From Afipia birgiae 34632 (lineage in GTDB: Bacteria > Pseudomonadota > Alphaproteobacteria > Rhizobiales > Xanthobacteraceae): a stretch of 64,000 nt of DNA. The DNA lies in contig NZ_HG326652.1 of NCBI RefSeq assembly GCF_000308295.2, forward strand, positions 2,452,818-2,516,817, written 5' to 3'. Positions 24,776 to 35,188 of the stretch are shown piece after piece. Each line of letters begins with the position of its first letter. The first letter of the stretch is position 1. The position numbers and the translations under genes are program-made. The notes under the pieces are model-generated. The model did not search any database, was not told where the DNA came from, and saw only the letters and a list, made by a program, of their open reading frames with translations.

Positions 24776-26296
24776 TTACTTCACCGCCAGCGCGACGAAG
24801 CGCAGCTCGCCGGAGCCGTTCGATACCAGAAGCAGCACGGACTTCTTGCCGTCCTTCTTCAGCTGGTCGATACGCTTTTTCACATCTACGGCATTGGTCA
24901 CGGCTTCCTGCGCAACTTCGACGATCACGTCGCCGGCGCTGAGGCGCTTCTCGGCCGCATCGGACCCGCTGTCGACGCCGGTCACGATCACGCCCTTGAC
25001 GCTGTCTTTGATCTTGTACTTCGTGCGCAGATCCTTGCTGAGACCGGCGAGATCGAGGCCGAGCGCCTTCTGCGTAACGGGCTTTTCGGCTTCGACCGGG
25101 CTGGTGGTCTTGGCGGAGGCTTCGACCGGCTTCTCGCCATCGTCGAGACGGCCGAGCGTGACCTTCCGGGTTTCTTCCTTGCCCTTGCGGATGATGACGA
25201 CGTCCACGGCCTTACCGACCGGCGAGTCGGCCACGGCGCGCGGAAGATCCTTCATTTCCTTGATGTCCTTGCCGTCGAACTTGATGACGACGTCGCCCGG
25301 CTCGATGCCGGCGGGCTTAGCCGGGCCCTTATCGTCGACGCCGGCGATCAGCGCGCCGCGCGCCGGCTTGATGCTGAGGCTCTCGGCGATTTCATCGGTC
25401 ACCTGCTGAATGCGGACGCCCAGCCAGCCGCGGCGCACTTCCTTGAACTGGCGCAGTTGGTCCACCACCGCCACCACGGTCTTCGACGGCACGGCGAAGC
25501 CGATGCCGATCGAGCCGCCCGACGGCGAGATGATCGCGGTGTTCACGCCGATGACTTCGCCGTCGAGGTTGAACAGCGGGCCGCCGGAGTTGCCGCGGTT
25601 GATCGCCGCGTCGGTCTGAATGTAGTTGTCATAGGGACCAGAATTGATGTCACGGTTGCGTGCCGAGACGATGCCGGCGGTGACCGTGCCACCGAGGCTG
25701 AACGGATTGCCGATCGCGATCACCCACTCGCCGAGGCGCAGGGTGTCGGAATTTCCGAACTTCACCGCGGTGATCTTCTTCTCCGGCGGCGTGAATTTCA
25801 GGACCGCCAGATCGCTCTTCTTGTCCTTGCCGATCAACTCTGCCTTGATCTTGGTGCCGTCGTTAAGAATGACATTGATCTCGTCGGCGTCGGCGATGAC
25901 GTGGTTGTTGGTCACCACGGTGCCATCGGTGTCGATGATGAAGCCGGAACCCAGTGAATTCACCTTGCGCGGCGAACCGCCCTTGGAGTCCGGACCGCCG
26001 CGGCGGTTCTTGAAGAACTCATCGAAGAATTCGCTGAACGGCGAATCCGGCGGAAGTTGCGGATTGGCGCCCCGCCTGTTGTTGCCGCGCTCGTCGCTGC
26101 CCTTGTCGCCATCGTTGTTTTTGGCGTCGACAGTCTGCGACGTCGAAATGTTGACGACCGCGTCGATCACCTTCTCCGCGACGTCGGCGATGCCGTCCGG
26201 TCCGCGGGCCAGCGCAGGCGTCGCAACGATGGCGAAACCGACAGCCGCGGCAAGCGGCAATACGCGGCGGCTCAATGCTTGAAACGCATCGGACAT
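24776..26296 (-). CDS. degP: Do/HtrA family periplasmic serine protease
   Basis: The start is ATG 26294-26296 with AGGAGAC upstream. The 506-residue protein has a signal peptide (VLPLAAAVGFAIVATPALA), an Asn/Asp-rich linker and a trypsin-like domain with triad H132 (TNNHVIAD), D162 (KKSDLAVLK) and S237 (NRGNSGGPL). Two PDZ domains follow (WLGVRIQQVTDEIAESL; VIVTGVDSGSDAAEKRL). It degrades or refolds misfolded envelope proteins. It is downstream of hflK-hflC-DUF2065 on the same strand, a conserved quality-control cluster. Confidence 0.95.
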   Translation of the reverse strand: MSDAFQALSRRVLPLAAAVGFAIVATPALARGPDGIADVAEKVIDAVVNISTSQTVDAKNNDGDKGSDERGNNRRGANPQLPPDSPFSEFFDEFFKNRRGGPDSKGGSPRKVNSLGSGFIIDTDGTVVTNNHVIADADEINVILNDGTKIKAELIGKDKKSDLAVLKFTPPEKKITAVKFGNSDTLRLGEWVIAIGNPFSLGGTVTAGIVSARNRDINSGPYDNYIQTDAAINRGNSGGPLFNLDGEVIGVNTAIISPSGGSIGIGFAVPSKTVVAVVDQLRQFKEVRRGWLGVRIQQVTDEIAESLSIKPARGALIAGVDDKGPAKPAGIEPGDVVIKFDGKDIKEMKDLPRAVADSPVGKAVDVVIIRKGKEETRKVTLGRLDDGEKPVEASAKTTSPVEAEKPVTQKALGLDLAGLSKDLRTKYKIKDSVKGVIVTGVDSGSDAAEKRLSAGDVIVEVAQEAVTNAVDVKKRIDQLKKDGKKSVLLLVSNGSGELRFVALAVK

Positions 26297-26453
26297 GGTC
26301 GAAAAGTCTCCTGAAAAGGGCCGGATCATTTGTATCAGATTGCGCCTGAACACGATGGGTGCGCAAGCACCACCATTCGGTGGGATTCCAGCGATCAACC
26401 GGCGGATTGCGGCGAAAAGCCGGCTTTGCGCTCACAACGCGGGCTTGGATGCC

Positions 26454-26654
26454 CTACTGCCGCACCAGCCAGATCAGGATCAGGCCCACAACCGCCGAGA
26501 CGAGCCCGACGGCGCGCAGGATATTGTCCGGCGAGGACAGCGCGCTTTTCATCGCCGAACGCATCCAGCTCGGGAGCGCCGTAAACAGCAAGCCCTCCAG
26601 AACCAGCATGATCCCGACCCCGACCAGGAGATCACCGTATCCAATCGACCTCAT
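26454..26654 (-). CDS. DUF2065 (YjeT-like) small membrane protein
   Basis: A 66-residue protein with two hydrophobic helices (VGVGIMLVLEGLLFTALPSW; VGLVSAVVGLILIWLVRQ). It matches DUF2065 proteins, which sit beside hflC in many proteobacteria. Its function is unknown. It starts 42 bases after the HflC stop and is followed by the Do protease, so it probably belongs to the same transcript and may assist the HflKC membrane assembly. Confidence 0.9.
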   Translation of the reverse strand: MRSIGYGDLLVGVGIMLVLEGLLFTALPSWMRSAMKSALSSPDNILRAVGLVSAVVGLILIWLVRQ

Positions 26655-26696
26655 CCGGCGACGACTCCTGCCTGATCGTGTTCCTCACGCCGCATC

Positions 26697-27593
26697 TTAA
26701 CGCGCGGAACCCGTAGCAGGGAGCTTGCCTGTCGGATTAGCAAAATAGCGGAAGAATTCCGAGTCCGGCCGCAGCAGGAAGCGGGTGTCGTTGTGCTTCA
26801 AACTGTTTTCATAGGCCGACATCGAACGGTAGAACGTAAAGAAATCCGCGTCCTGGCCGTAAGCCTCGGCAAACAGTCGGTTGCGTTCGCCGTCGCCCTC
26901 GCCCCGAATTTTCTCGGATTCCGAATTGGCCTCGGCGACGATGACCGTTGCTTCACGGTCGGCCTTGGAGCGGATTTCCTGTGCCCGCTGGCCGCCCCGT
27001 GCGCGGAACTCCGCTGCCTCTCGCTGACGCTCGGTCTGCATGCGTTGATAGACGGCCTGGCTGTTCTGCTCCGGCAGATCGGCACGGCGGATTCGCACAT
27101 CGACCACCGCGATGCCGTAGCTTGTGGCCTCACGATCGAGCTGGTCGCGAATTCTTGCCATCAGGACATCGCGCTCATCCCGGACAACCTGGATAAACGG
27201 CACCTCGCCCAGCACACGCCGCAACGCCGAATTGAGCAGCGTGGTGAGCTGAATGTTGGCCGCCTGGATCGAGCCAAGGGTTTGGTAGAACCGGAGCGGG
27301 TCCTTGATCCGATAGCGCGCGAACGCATCGACCACGAGACGCTTCTGGTCCGACGCGATGACTTCCTGTGAGGGGTTCTCAAGGTCGAGGATCCGCTTGT
27401 CGATGCTGATAACGGAATCGATGAACGGCACCTTGAAGTTCAGACCTGGCGCAGTGACCACGCGCACCGGCTCGCCGAGACGCACAAGCAGAACCTGCTG
27501 TGTCTCGCTCACAGTGAACAGTGAGCTGTAGCCGACAACGATGGCGACCAGCACAACGAAAAGAGCAACGATACCTGCGATGCCGTTTTTCAT
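26697..27593 (-). CDS. hflC: FtsH protease modulator HflC
   Basis: A 298-residue SPFH/Band 7 protein with one N-terminal membrane anchor (IAGIVALFVVLVAIVVGYSS). The SPFH domain starts TVSETQQVLLVRLGEPVRV, followed by the coiled-coil region REAAEFRARGGQRAQEIRSK. With HflK it builds a periplasmic cage around FtsH and tunes its proteolysis of membrane proteins. It overlaps hflK by four bases. Confidence 0.96.
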   Translation of the reverse strand: MKNGIAGIVALFVVLVAIVVGYSSLFTVSETQQVLLVRLGEPVRVVTAPGLNFKVPFIDSVISIDKRILDLENPSQEVIASDQKRLVVDAFARYRIKDPLRFYQTLGSIQAANIQLTTLLNSALRRVLGEVPFIQVVRDERDVLMARIRDQLDREATSYGIAVVDVRIRRADLPEQNSQAVYQRMQTERQREAAEFRARGGQRAQEIRSKADREATVIVAEANSESEKIRGEGDGERNRLFAEAYGQDADFFTFYRSMSAYENSLKHNDTRFLLRPDSEFFRYFANPTGKLPATGSAR

Positions 27594-28726
27594 CGGGTGC
27601 TCCCGCCCTGTTGTGGCGCAGCTGGCGGAGTGCGGCGTCCGATTTCACTTAATGGCAGATAGGGAACCACACCCGATCCGTTTGCGCCCTGATCGAGCAC
27701 GAGCTTGTCGGCTCCGCCGAGGATCTTTTCCATCGTTTCAAGATAGATGCGCTCGCGTGTCACGTTAGGCGCCTTCTTGTAGGCTTCATAGACGCTGAGA
27801 AAGCGCGAGCTTTGGCCCTTGGCTTCGGCGACGACCTGCTCGCGGTAGCCTTCCGCAACCTGGAGAATCTGCGCCGCGCGACCGCGCGCGTCGGGAACAA
27901 CGCGGTTGGCGTAGGTCTGAGCTTCGTTCTGCAAGCGCTCGAGGTCGGCGCGGGCTGCCTGCACGTCGCGGAACGAATCGATCACCTGCGACGGCGGATC
28001 GACCTTCTGCATTTGCACCTGCTGAATCAGGATACCGGAGCCGTAGCTGTCGAGCGTCTTCTGCATCAGTTCGAGCACAGCCGCCTCGATCGTGGTACGC
28101 GCGCCGGTGAGGATCGGCTGAATGGTGGAGCGGCCGATCAGATCGCGCATCGCGCTTTCGGCAACCGCCTTCACGGTACCTTCCGGATTCTGGATGTTGA
28201 ACAGGAAGTTGCCGACGCCGTCAGGCTTGATGCGCCACAGCACGGTGAAATCCACATCGACGATATTCTCGTCGCCGGTCAGCATCAGGCTTTCTTCGGG
28301 AACGTCGCGAATGGTGGTGCCACCGCCACGGCGCGAATCGTCAACCACCCGCATGCCGATGCTCAGCGTCGAAACACGCAGCGCCTTGGGCAGCAGCACG
28401 GTTTCGATCGGGTAAGGCAGATGGTAGTTCAGGCCCGGCTGAACTGTGCGGACATGCTTGCCGAAACGCAGCACGACACCGAGTTCTTCGGACTGCACGC
28501 GGAAGAAGCCCGACAGCCCCCAGATCGCCAATGCGGCGACCAGAACGAGCGCGATGCCCATCCCGCTGAAGTTTCCTCCCGGCAGCATGGTCTGCAGCTT
28601 GTCCTGCCCACGGCGCAGAAGATCCTCAAGATCTGGCGGTCTCGGTCCCGGCGATTGCGGTCCGGAGCCCCAGGGACCTTTCGGACCAGAGCCCCAGGGG
28701 CCTCCGCCTTGATTCTTCCACGGCAT
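27590..28726 (-). CDS. hflK: FtsH protease modulator HflK
   Basis: The 378-residue protein begins with a Gly/Pro-rich cytoplasmic segment (MPWKNQGGGPWGSGPKGPWG). One membrane helix follows (GIALVLVAALAIWGLSGFF), then the SPFH domain (VQSEELGVVLRFGKHVRTVQ) and a coiled-coil tail. GGAGGAGACTAACG precedes the ATG. As first gene of the hflK-hflC-DUF2065-protease run it likely carries the promoter in the 180-base gap before folA. Confidence 0.96.
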   Translation of the reverse strand: MPWKNQGGGPWGSGPKGPWGSGPQSPGPRPPDLEDLLRRGQDKLQTMLPGGNFSGMGIALVLVAALAIWGLSGFFRVQSEELGVVLRFGKHVRTVQPGLNYHLPYPIETVLLPKALRVSTLSIGMRVVDDSRRGGGTTIRDVPEESLMLTGDENIVDVDFTVLWRIKPDGVGNFLFNIQNPEGTVKAVAESAMRDLIGRSTIQPILTGARTTIEAAVLELMQKTLDSYGSGILIQQVQMQKVDPPSQVIDSFRDVQAARADLERLQNEAQTYANRVVPDARGRAAQILQVAEGYREQVVAEAKGQSSRFLSVYEAYKKAPNVTRERIYLETMEKILGGADKLVLDQGANGSGVVPYLPLSEIGRRTPPAAPQQGGSTR

Positions 28727-28908
28727 CGTTAGTCTCCTCCGCGCGAAAGCTCGCGCTCCGCAAACTCAGCAGGCCTTATAGGGGACGCGCCCAGTCCTTA
28801 CAACGCAGGACGCCAGCTCTGGAGAGCTATGGTGCGCGGCAAATTTGTCAATGCAAACATCACGATCGCGGTTAATGGCGCGATCTGCGGCACTATGAGA
28901 CACGGGTA

Positions 28909-29445
28909 TTAGCCATGACGCTTATATGTCACGTAGGAAAAATCGGCCGTATCGCCATCGGATTTGGCATGAGCTGTACGCCCCACTTGTTCCCATTCCA
29001 CCGCATCAACCGGCTGCAGAAACGTGTCGCCTTCAGGCCTGGCGTGAACTTCGGTGATCTCCAGCCGGTCAGCCTTTTTCAACCATTGCGCAAAAATCTC
29101 GGCGCCGCCGATCACCATGATCTCAGTGACGAAACGCCGCAGCGCATCGCCCCGTGCGATGTCGTGCGCAGCATCGAGCGACGTTGCGACGACAATTCCC
29201 GGCACCTGAAAAGCCTTGTCACGCGTCACGACGATGTTGGTGCGGCCCGGCAGCGGACGGCCAATTGAGGCGAACGTCTTGCGGCCCATGATGACCGGCC
29301 GGTTCAGCGTGATCGCCTTGAAGCGCTTGAGATCGGATTTGAGATGCCACGGCATCGCGTTGTCGCGGCCGATGACGCCGTTTTCAGCGACAGCCACGAC
29401 AAAAACGATTTGCGGATTTGAAACCGTCAGCACCGACGCGGTCAC
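28909..29445 (-). CDS. folA: Dihydrofolate reductase
   Basis: FolA regenerates tetrahydrofolate, complementing thymidylate synthase, which consumes it. The 178-residue protein carries [52 protein letters not shown] and [10 protein letters not shown]. The start is GTG 29443-29445, overlapping the thyA stop by three bases (GTGA), so the two are coupled. Confidence 0.95.
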   Translation of the reverse strand: MTASVLTVSNPQIVFVVAVAENGVIGRDNAMPWHLKSDLKRFKAITLNRPVIMGRKTFASIGRPLPGRTNIVVTRDKAFQVPGIVVATSLDAAHDIARGDALRRFVTEIMVIGGAEIFAQWLKKADRLEITEVHARPEGDTFLQPVDAVEWEQVGRTAHAKSDGDTADFSYVTYKRHG

Positions 29446-30236
29446 ACTGCGACCTCAGCCTTGATGTGCGGATGCGGGTCGTAGTTCTCGAGCGTGAAGT
29501 CTTCGTAGCGGAACGAGAAGATATCCTTCACGTCGGGATTGATCTTCATGGTCGGCAACGGACGCGTGGGTCGCGTGAGTTGCAGCCGCGCCTGGTCGAG
29601 GTGGTTTGAATAAAGATGCGCATCGCCAAGCGAATGCACGAAATCGCCGGGCTTCAGGCCGGTGACCTGCGCCACCATCATTGTCAGCAGCGCATAGGAC
29701 GCGATGTTGAACGGCACGCCGAGGAAGACATCCGCTGAACGCTGGTAGAGCTGGCAGGACAGCTTGCCCTTGGCGACATAAAACTGAAACAAGCAATGGC
29801 AGGGCGGCAGCGCCATCTTGTCGACTTCGGCCGGATTCCAGGCGCTCACAATCAGGCGTCGCGAGTCCGGATTTTTGCGGATCATCTCGATCAGGTTGGA
29901 AATCTGATCGATTGTGCCGCCGTCCTGAGCGGGCCATGAGCGCCACTGCGATCCGTAAACGGGGCCGAGATTGCCGTTTTCGTCCGCCCACTCATCCCAG
30001 ATGCGGACGCCGTTGTCGTTCAAGTACTTGATATTGGTGTCGCCCGCCAGAAACCACAGCAGTTCATGGACGATCGATTTCAGATGAAGCTTCTTGGTGG
30101 TCAGCATCGGGAAACCCGACGCCAGATTAAACCGCATCTGATGGCCGAACACGGACAGCGTTCCGGTCCCGGTGCGGTCGGTCTTTTCCGCGCCGTCGCC
30201 GAGAATTCGTTCAAGCAGATCGTGATACTGGTTCAT
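29442..30236 (-). CDS. thyA: Thymidylate synthase
   Basis: ThyA methylates dUMP using methylene-tetrahydrofolate. The 264-residue protein has the standard length. It shows [19 protein letters not shown], the nucleophile cysteine in [13 protein letters not shown] and [20 protein letters not shown]. It is the first gene of the thyA-folA pair. Confidence 0.97.
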   Translation of the reverse strand: MNQYHDLLERILGDGAEKTDRTGTGTLSVFGHQMRFNLASGFPMLTTKKLHLKSIVHELLWFLAGDTNIKYLNDNGVRIWDEWADENGNLGPVYGSQWRSWPAQDGGTIDQISNLIEMIRKNPDSRRLIVSAWNPAEVDKMALPPCHCLFQFYVAKGKLSCQLYQRSADVFLGVPFNIASYALLTMMVAQVTGLKPGDFVHSLGDAHLYSNHLDQARLQLTRPTRPLPTMKINPDVKDIFSFRYEDFTLENYDPHPHIKAEVAV

Positions 30237-30378
30237 GGGGCCTGTTTAGCCTGCCGCACGCCGCGACTCGATTTAGTTCAGGCAACTATACCCCGAAAAA
30301 TGAGGATCGGATCGCCCAACAGCAAGGGGCGGAACTCGCGTCCCGCCCCCGGCAAACTCAGGTTGTGTCAGCAGAATC

Positions 30379-31365
30379 TCAGTTTGAGAGCGGCTTCAGC
30401 ACCGCCGACCATTTGGTGATCTCGCTGTCGACCAGCTTCTTCAGCGATTCCGGTGTACGCTCGGCAGGCTTCGGAATCACGCTGCCGAGATCGAGCAGCC
30501 GCTTGCGGACGCCTTCGTCGTCCAGCGCCTTGACCAGCGCGGCGTTGAGCTTGGCGACGATTGGCGCAGGTGTGCCCTTCGGCGCAAAAATCGCGTTCCA
30601 GGCCTGCGCCTGATATTCTGGCAAGCCGGCTTCAGCCGTGGTCGGCACGTCCGGCAGCGACGGGTTGCGTTCCGGCGTTGCCACCGCATAGGCCTTGATG
30701 GTGCCGCCCTTAACCTGCGGAACGGCGTTGACGATCTGGTCGCACATGTAATCGACCTGGCCGCCGACCAGCGCATTCATCGCAGGGCCGGTACCGTTGA
30801 ACGGAACGCCAGTCGGGTTGATCTTGAGCACCGAATTCAACAGCTCACACGATGAATAGGATACCGAGCCGACGCCCGCGTGAGCCGCATTGAGCTTATC
30901 GGTGTTAGCCTTCACGTATGTGATGAACTCCTTGAGATCCTTCGGCGGGAAATCCTTGCGCGCGAGGATCAGGATCGGCGTGCCGGCGATCAGACCGACG
31001 GCCTCGAAATCCTTGGAGGGATGATAGGCGAGTTTCGGATAGAGCGGAACGGATGCCGCGTGCGTGCCCATGTGGCCGGTGATGAGCGTATAGCCATCGG
31101 GTGCGGCCTTCGAGGCGCGCGTCGATGCCGTGGTGCCACCGGCGCCGACCACGTTTTCGATGATGATCGTCTGGCCGAGAGTCTGCTGCATGTGACCCGT
31201 CACGATGCGCGCGATGACGTCGGTCGGGCCGCCGGCCGCGAACGGCACGATCATCGTGATGTTGCGCGTCGGATAATCCTGCGCCTGAGCCGGCCCGGTG
31301 ACCGCGCCGGTAGCAGCAAGTGCAGCAATCCCGCAGGACGCCAGCATGCGCTTGAGCAAATTCAT
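30379..31365 (-). CDS. tctC: Tripartite tricarboxylate transporter substrate-binding protein (TctC/Bug)
   Basis: A 328-residue periplasmic binding protein. The signal peptide ends ...TGPAQAQ, then DYPTRNITMIVPFAAGGPTD, the Bug-family N-terminal motif with the phosphate-like binding loop. VVGAGGTTASTRASKAAPDGYT and LPDVPTTAEAGLPEYQ are also typical. It delivers a tri- or dicarboxylate, or another anionic organic compound, to the TctAB permease encoded just upstream. The ligand cannot be predicted safely. Confidence 0.94.
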   Translation of the reverse strand: MNLLKRMLASCGIAALAATGAVTGPAQAQDYPTRNITMIVPFAAGGPTDVIARIVTGHMQQTLGQTIIIENVVGAGGTTASTRASKAAPDGYTLITGHMGTHAASVPLYPKLAYHPSKDFEAVGLIAGTPILILARKDFPPKDLKEFITYVKANTDKLNAAHAGVGSVSYSSCELLNSVLKINPTGVPFNGTGPAMNALVGGQVDYMCDQIVNAVPQVKGGTIKAYAVATPERNPSLPDVPTTAEAGLPEYQAQAWNAIFAPKGTPAPIVAKLNAALVKALDDEGVRKRLLDLGSVIPKPAERTPESLKKLVDSEITKWSAVLKPLSN

Positions 31366-31506
31366 GAGGTTTCTCCCAGATAAACTCTTCTAATTACGAA
31401 CGGGCTATTCCGTCCGGCAGTGTCAGCATGACCGGGTCAGCCGAGTCCATCCGACTTGCGGATAGACCCGGACTGCGCGGCGCGGCGCAACGCCGCACCA
31501 CCTCTC

Positions 31507-33021
31507 CTAGTTTTCGGACTCGACGAAGACCTCGTCGCGCTTTTTGCGAAGCGATGGCAGCAGCGCCAGGATCAGCAAAAATGCTGCAATCGCCATCAAG
31601 GTCGCGGACAGCGGCCGGGTCAGGAACACCGTCCAGTCGCCACGCGAGATCAGCAGCGCGCGGCGGAGATTTTCTTCCATCAGCGGACCAAGCACCATGC
31701 CGAGCAGCATCGGGGCCGGCTCGAAATCATGCTTCACCAGCCAGTAGCCGACGAGACCGAAGGCCGCGGTCAGGACCACGTCCATCGGCGCGTTGTTCAC
31801 CGAATAGATGCCGATGGCACAGAACACGACGATGCACGGGAACAGCAGCCGGTACGGCACCCGCAGCAGCCGCACCCAGATGCCGACCAGTGGCAGGTTG
31901 ATGACCAGCAGCATCAGGTTGCCGATCCACATTGAGGCGATCATGCCCCAGACCAGTTCGGGCTGCTTCTGCATCACCTGCGGTCCCGGCACGATGCCGT
32001 GAATGGTCATTGCGCCGACCATCAGCGCCATCACCGCGTTGGGCGGAATGCCGAGCGTGAGCAGCGGAATGAACGAGGTCTGCGCCGCGGCGTTGTTGGC
32101 GCTTTCGGGAGCAGCAACGCCTTCGATGGCGCCTCGGCCGAAGCGTTCCGGATGCTTCGAGATTTTCTTCTCGAAGGTGTAGGCTGCAAACGACGCGATC
32201 ACCGCGCCGCCGCCGGGCAGAATGCCGAGAATCGAACCAAGCACCGTGCCGCGCAAAACCGCTGGAGCCGAATCTTTCAGATCCTTCTTCGTCGGCATCA
32301 ATCCGGAGATCTTCTGCTGAACCAGCGTGCGCTCCATTGCTGCGCCATGGTCCAGATTGCGAATAATTTCGGCGAAACCGAACAACCCCATCGCCACGGT
32401 CGCGAAGCCGAGACCGTCGGCGAGTTCCGGAACGTTGAACGACATGCGCGACGCGCCGGTTTCAATGTCGGACCCGACCATCGACAGCAGCACGCCAAAG
32501 GCAATCATCGCGATCGCCTTGAGCACCGAGCCTTTCGCCAGAACGACGGCGAAGATCAGGCCAAGCACCATCAGAGAAAAATATTCGGCGGGGCCGAACG
32601 CCAGCGCGAGTTTGGTCAGTGGCGCGCCCAGCAGCGCAATCAGGACGGTGGCGACGCAGCCCGCAAAGAACGAGCCAATCGCAGCGATGGCCAGCGCAGG
32701 TCCGGCGCGGCCCTGCTTGGCCATCTGGAAGCCGTCGAGTGCGGTGACCACCGAGCCCGCTTCACCCGGAATGTTGACCAGAATCGAGGTGGTCGAGCCG
32801 CCGTACTGCGCACCATAATAGATACCGGCGAGCATGATGAGCGCGCCGACCGGCGGCAATCCGAATGTGATCGGCAGCAACATGGCGACGGTCGCGATGG
32901 TGCCGATGCCGGGCAGCACGCCGACCAGCGTGCCGACCAGCGCGCCGATCAGACAGAGACCAAGATTGACGGGCGAAAACGCGACGCCGAAGCCGAGGGC
33001 AAGATTTGCAAAAATATCCAT
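31507..33021 (-). CDS. tctA: Tripartite tricarboxylate transporter large permease TctA
   Basis: The 504-residue membrane protein starts at ATG 33019-33021 with GAGGGCATC before it. It has the family signatures [40 protein letters not shown] and, later, [20 protein letters not shown], plus about ten helices. It forms the transport channel with TctB and takes substrate from TctC. The order tctB-tctA-tctC differs from the common binding-protein-first order. Confidence 0.95.
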   Translation of the reverse strand: MDIFANLALGFGVAFSPVNLGLCLIGALVGTLVGVLPGIGTIATVAMLLPITFGLPPVGALIMLAGIYYGAQYGGSTTSILVNIPGEAGSVVTALDGFQMAKQGRAGPALAIAAIGSFFAGCVATVLIALLGAPLTKLALAFGPAEYFSLMVLGLIFAVVLAKGSVLKAIAMIAFGVLLSMVGSDIETGASRMSFNVPELADGLGFATVAMGLFGFAEIIRNLDHGAAMERTLVQQKISGLMPTKKDLKDSAPAVLRGTVLGSILGILPGGGAVIASFAAYTFEKKISKHPERFGRGAIEGVAAPESANNAAAQTSFIPLLTLGIPPNAVMALMVGAMTIHGIVPGPQVMQKQPELVWGMIASMWIGNLMLLVINLPLVGIWVRLLRVPYRLLFPCIVVFCAIGIYSVNNAPMDVVLTAAFGLVGYWLVKHDFEPAPMLLGMVLGPLMEENLRRALLISRGDWTVFLTRPLSATLMAIAAFLLILALLPSLRKKRDEVFVESEN

Positions 33022-33028
33022 GATGCCC

Positions 33029-33523
33029 TCAGCGCAAAACGCGTGGGAAAAGATCGAGCGGCAGCCCGAGCGCATACGGGAACAGGAGCGCACATCCGAT
33101 CGTCAGGCAGATCCCGACGATGACGGCTTCTTTCCATTTCGTCTCATCGCTTCCCATCGCGGCAATCATGAAGCTCACGAATGCCGAAACGACCAGACCG
33201 AGAGGACGGATCGCAACCGCGAAGGCCAGGATCGACAGCGTTACAAAGACAGGACCGCGAATGCCGTAACGCTGCAGCGGCGGCCCCTCGGCAAGAACAC
33301 CTGTGAGGACAACGCCGGCACCGAGCGCCAGAAGAAGATAGGCGAACATCCGCGGCGCAGTGCCCGGACCGAACGAGAACCCTCGCATGCCTTGAAGATC
33401 GCTGGACGCCCACAGAGCGAACAGCGCGATCCCCATCAGGGCCAGGCCGCCGTAAAAGTCCTGCGGTCCCTTGATAAACCCGCGCGCGGGTTTTCCCGCA
33501 GCGCTGTCTGGCGCTTCACTCAT
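33029..33523 (-). CDS. tctB: Tripartite tricarboxylate transporter small permease TctB
   Basis: A protein of about 164 residues with four hydrophobic helices (FYGGLALMGIALFALWASSD; FAYLLLALGAGVVLTGVLAE; and two more). The TctB-style end is PYALGLPLDLFPRVLR. The start is taken as ATG 33523, well spaced from GAGGGGGG; the two ATGs at 33532 and 33529 are too close to it. It lies seven bases before tctA and is first in the operon. Confidence 0.9.
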   Translation of the reverse strand: MSEAPDSAAGKPARGFIKGPQDFYGGLALMGIALFALWASSDLQGMRGFSFGPGTAPRMFAYLLLALGAGVVLTGVLAEGPPLQRYGIRGPVFVTLSILAFAVAIRPLGLVVSAFVSFMIAAMGSDETKWKEAVIVGICLTIGCALLFPYALGLPLDLFPRVLR

Positions 33524-33615
33524 CGTCATCATCCCCCCTCAAGTCACGAGCTTTAGCCCGGTCTATTCTTGTGGCGCAGGGTTCCACCCCTACACCCTTT
33601 GCTTATCTATTTTCG

Positions 33616-34082
33616 TCAGACGACGCCAGCAAAACCGAGGATGCCGCCCACAATGAGCATCCACAGCGGGTTGAGCCGGGTCGCCAATGCAAGCGCGGCT
33701 ACGCCGACAATAGGGACCACTGCGGCCCATGTGCCACCGGTCGTTAATGCGAGGATGAAACCGCTGGCGCACATCAGCCCGATCGAAACTGGAACCAGCG
33801 CGGCCTGAAGGATCGCTGGCCAGATAGATTGGCTTGATCGCGTCAGCATGTTGCTAACGAAATAGGCAAGGACCGCGGACGGACCGCACATGGCGAATGT
33901 CGCAACCAGCGCACCCGCGATGCCGGCCACATGATCCGATTAGCGTCACGATCAATACATTTGGTCCCGGCGACAATTGTGCAATCGCGAACATATCCGC
34001 GAACTGCGCATCCGAGCGACATCTTGGCGAACGCCACAAACAGTTCAATCAGCCCCGGCCGTACGGGCGCTGCTGCATCAGA
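33616..34082 (-). pseudogene. Chromate transporter (CHR family), decayed
   Basis: Three pieces of one reverse-strand CHR-family protein lie in different frames. Piece one (AAPVRPGLIELFVAFAKMSL, to about 34013) runs straight into piece two (SDAQFADMFAIAQLSPGPNV, then LIVTLIG, to about 33935); roughly 30 residues normally between them are missing. A second indel near 33932 then shifts to piece three (AGIAGALVATFAMCGPSAVL, to the stop at 33616), ending RLNPLWMLIVGGILGFAGVV. A deletion plus a frameshift makes function unlikely. Confidence 0.75.
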
Positions 34083-34546
34083 GGACTGGGGGATCGCTGA
34101 AGCGCTGTCAGGACGAATGGCCCGATTTAGAATGGCCCCCCGGAAATGGCCAACCGATATTCCGATGCGGCGCGCATGCGCTGGACGCAAATCGGGACGT
34201 TCCCCACCAAACCGAAAAGGCGGCACGGGACTCTCTCCACAAGGCGGAACACAGCCTTTTGCCATCAGGTTTCGCACCATATATGGAGGGTGGCGGTTCG
34301 CCTGCTATGGCCCCTCTAGGCAGGGTTCGGAGGCACCTGGCAACAGCAGCCTCCACTTCACTCTCATTGGACTGCATTGAATTTGTCAGTCGCATGCGTT
34401 GCGGCCCGTGAGAATATCTGCGATCTGCGCCGTGCGGATGCTGACCTGCGGGTCATGACCGGATAGCATGGATCAAACTGCGAGTCGGTACGTTCGAGTC
34501 TGGTCACTCCAGTTCGAATTCGACTGGCCACCTTTTACAGGACCAC
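34083..34546. other. Intergenic region without a recognisable gene
   Basis: Both strands carry open frames here but none has a convincing start, ribosome site or familiar motif. The stretch lies between the chromate-transporter remnant and sspB, and probably contains the sspB promoter near its right end. AGGACCAC precedes the sspB ATG. Confidence 0.4.
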
Positions 34547-35050
34547 ATGATGGCGACCGATCACATTCGTTACGATGTCCTCGCGCGCGACGCGCTGCGC
34601 GGCGTGCTGAAGCATGTGCTCGCGGATGCCGCCGAGCACGGACTTCCCGGCGAGCATCATTTCTACATCACGTTCCTGTCCAAGGCCGAAGGCGTGAAGA
34701 TCTCCCCGCGCCTGCTGTCGCAGTATCCGCAGGAAATGACCGTCATTCTCCAGCACCAGTTCTGGGATCTGGTCGTCACGGATGACCGCTTCGAGGTCGG
34801 ACTGTCGTTCAACGGGATTCCCGAGCGTCTCGTGATTCCCTTCAGCGCGATCAAGAGCTTCTTCGATCCGTCGGTGCAGTTCGGGCTGCAGTTCGAGCCG
34901 GTCGACGAACCAACCGCCGAAGCCGAAGCGCCGGTTGAAACACTGCCGGTTACGGCTGCACCGGAAACTCCAGCCGAAGCCGGCGACGAGCCGGTCAAGC
35001 AGGGCGAAGGCGCCGAAGTCGTGCGGCTTGATCGCTTTCGCAAAAAGTAA
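34547..35050 (+). CDS. sspB: SspB family ClpXP adaptor protein
   Basis: Alpha-type SspB binds ssrA-tagged and other substrates and hands them to ClpXP. The 167-residue protein has the substrate-binding fold (HIRYDVLARDALRGVLKHVL, then HHFYITFLSKAEGVKISPRL and MTVILQHQFWDLVV). An acidic, Ala/Pro-rich linker follows. The end VVRLDRFRKK is the ClpX-docking XB-like tail. It is upstream of fumC on the same strand. Confidence 0.94.
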   Translation: MMATDHIRYDVLARDALRGVLKHVLADAAEHGLPGEHHFYITFLSKAEGVKISPRLLSQYPQEMTVILQHQFWDLVVTDDRFEVGLSFNGIPERLVIPFSAIKSFFDPSVQFGLQFEPVDEPTAEAEAPVETLPVTAAPETPAEAGDEPVKQGEGAEVVRLDRFRKK

Positions 35051-35188
35051 TCAGCCTTTCGCTCCCTCATCTTGAAGCTTTTCTAAGTTCTGACACGCGT
35101 TTCCGCCGATGCGAGAGCGCGCGGCGGTTGCGTGCATCGGCTGTGAAGTCATAAACTTCAGTGTCCCCGCGAAGCATCGGAAAGCACT

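Noticed and set aside
31999-33123. Forward open frame of 374 codons
   Set aside because: Antisense to tctA, which has strong family motifs and membrane helices.
34108-34395. Reverse 95-codon open frame upstream of the chromate remnant
   Set aside because: No ribosome site, domain or coding-like composition was seen.
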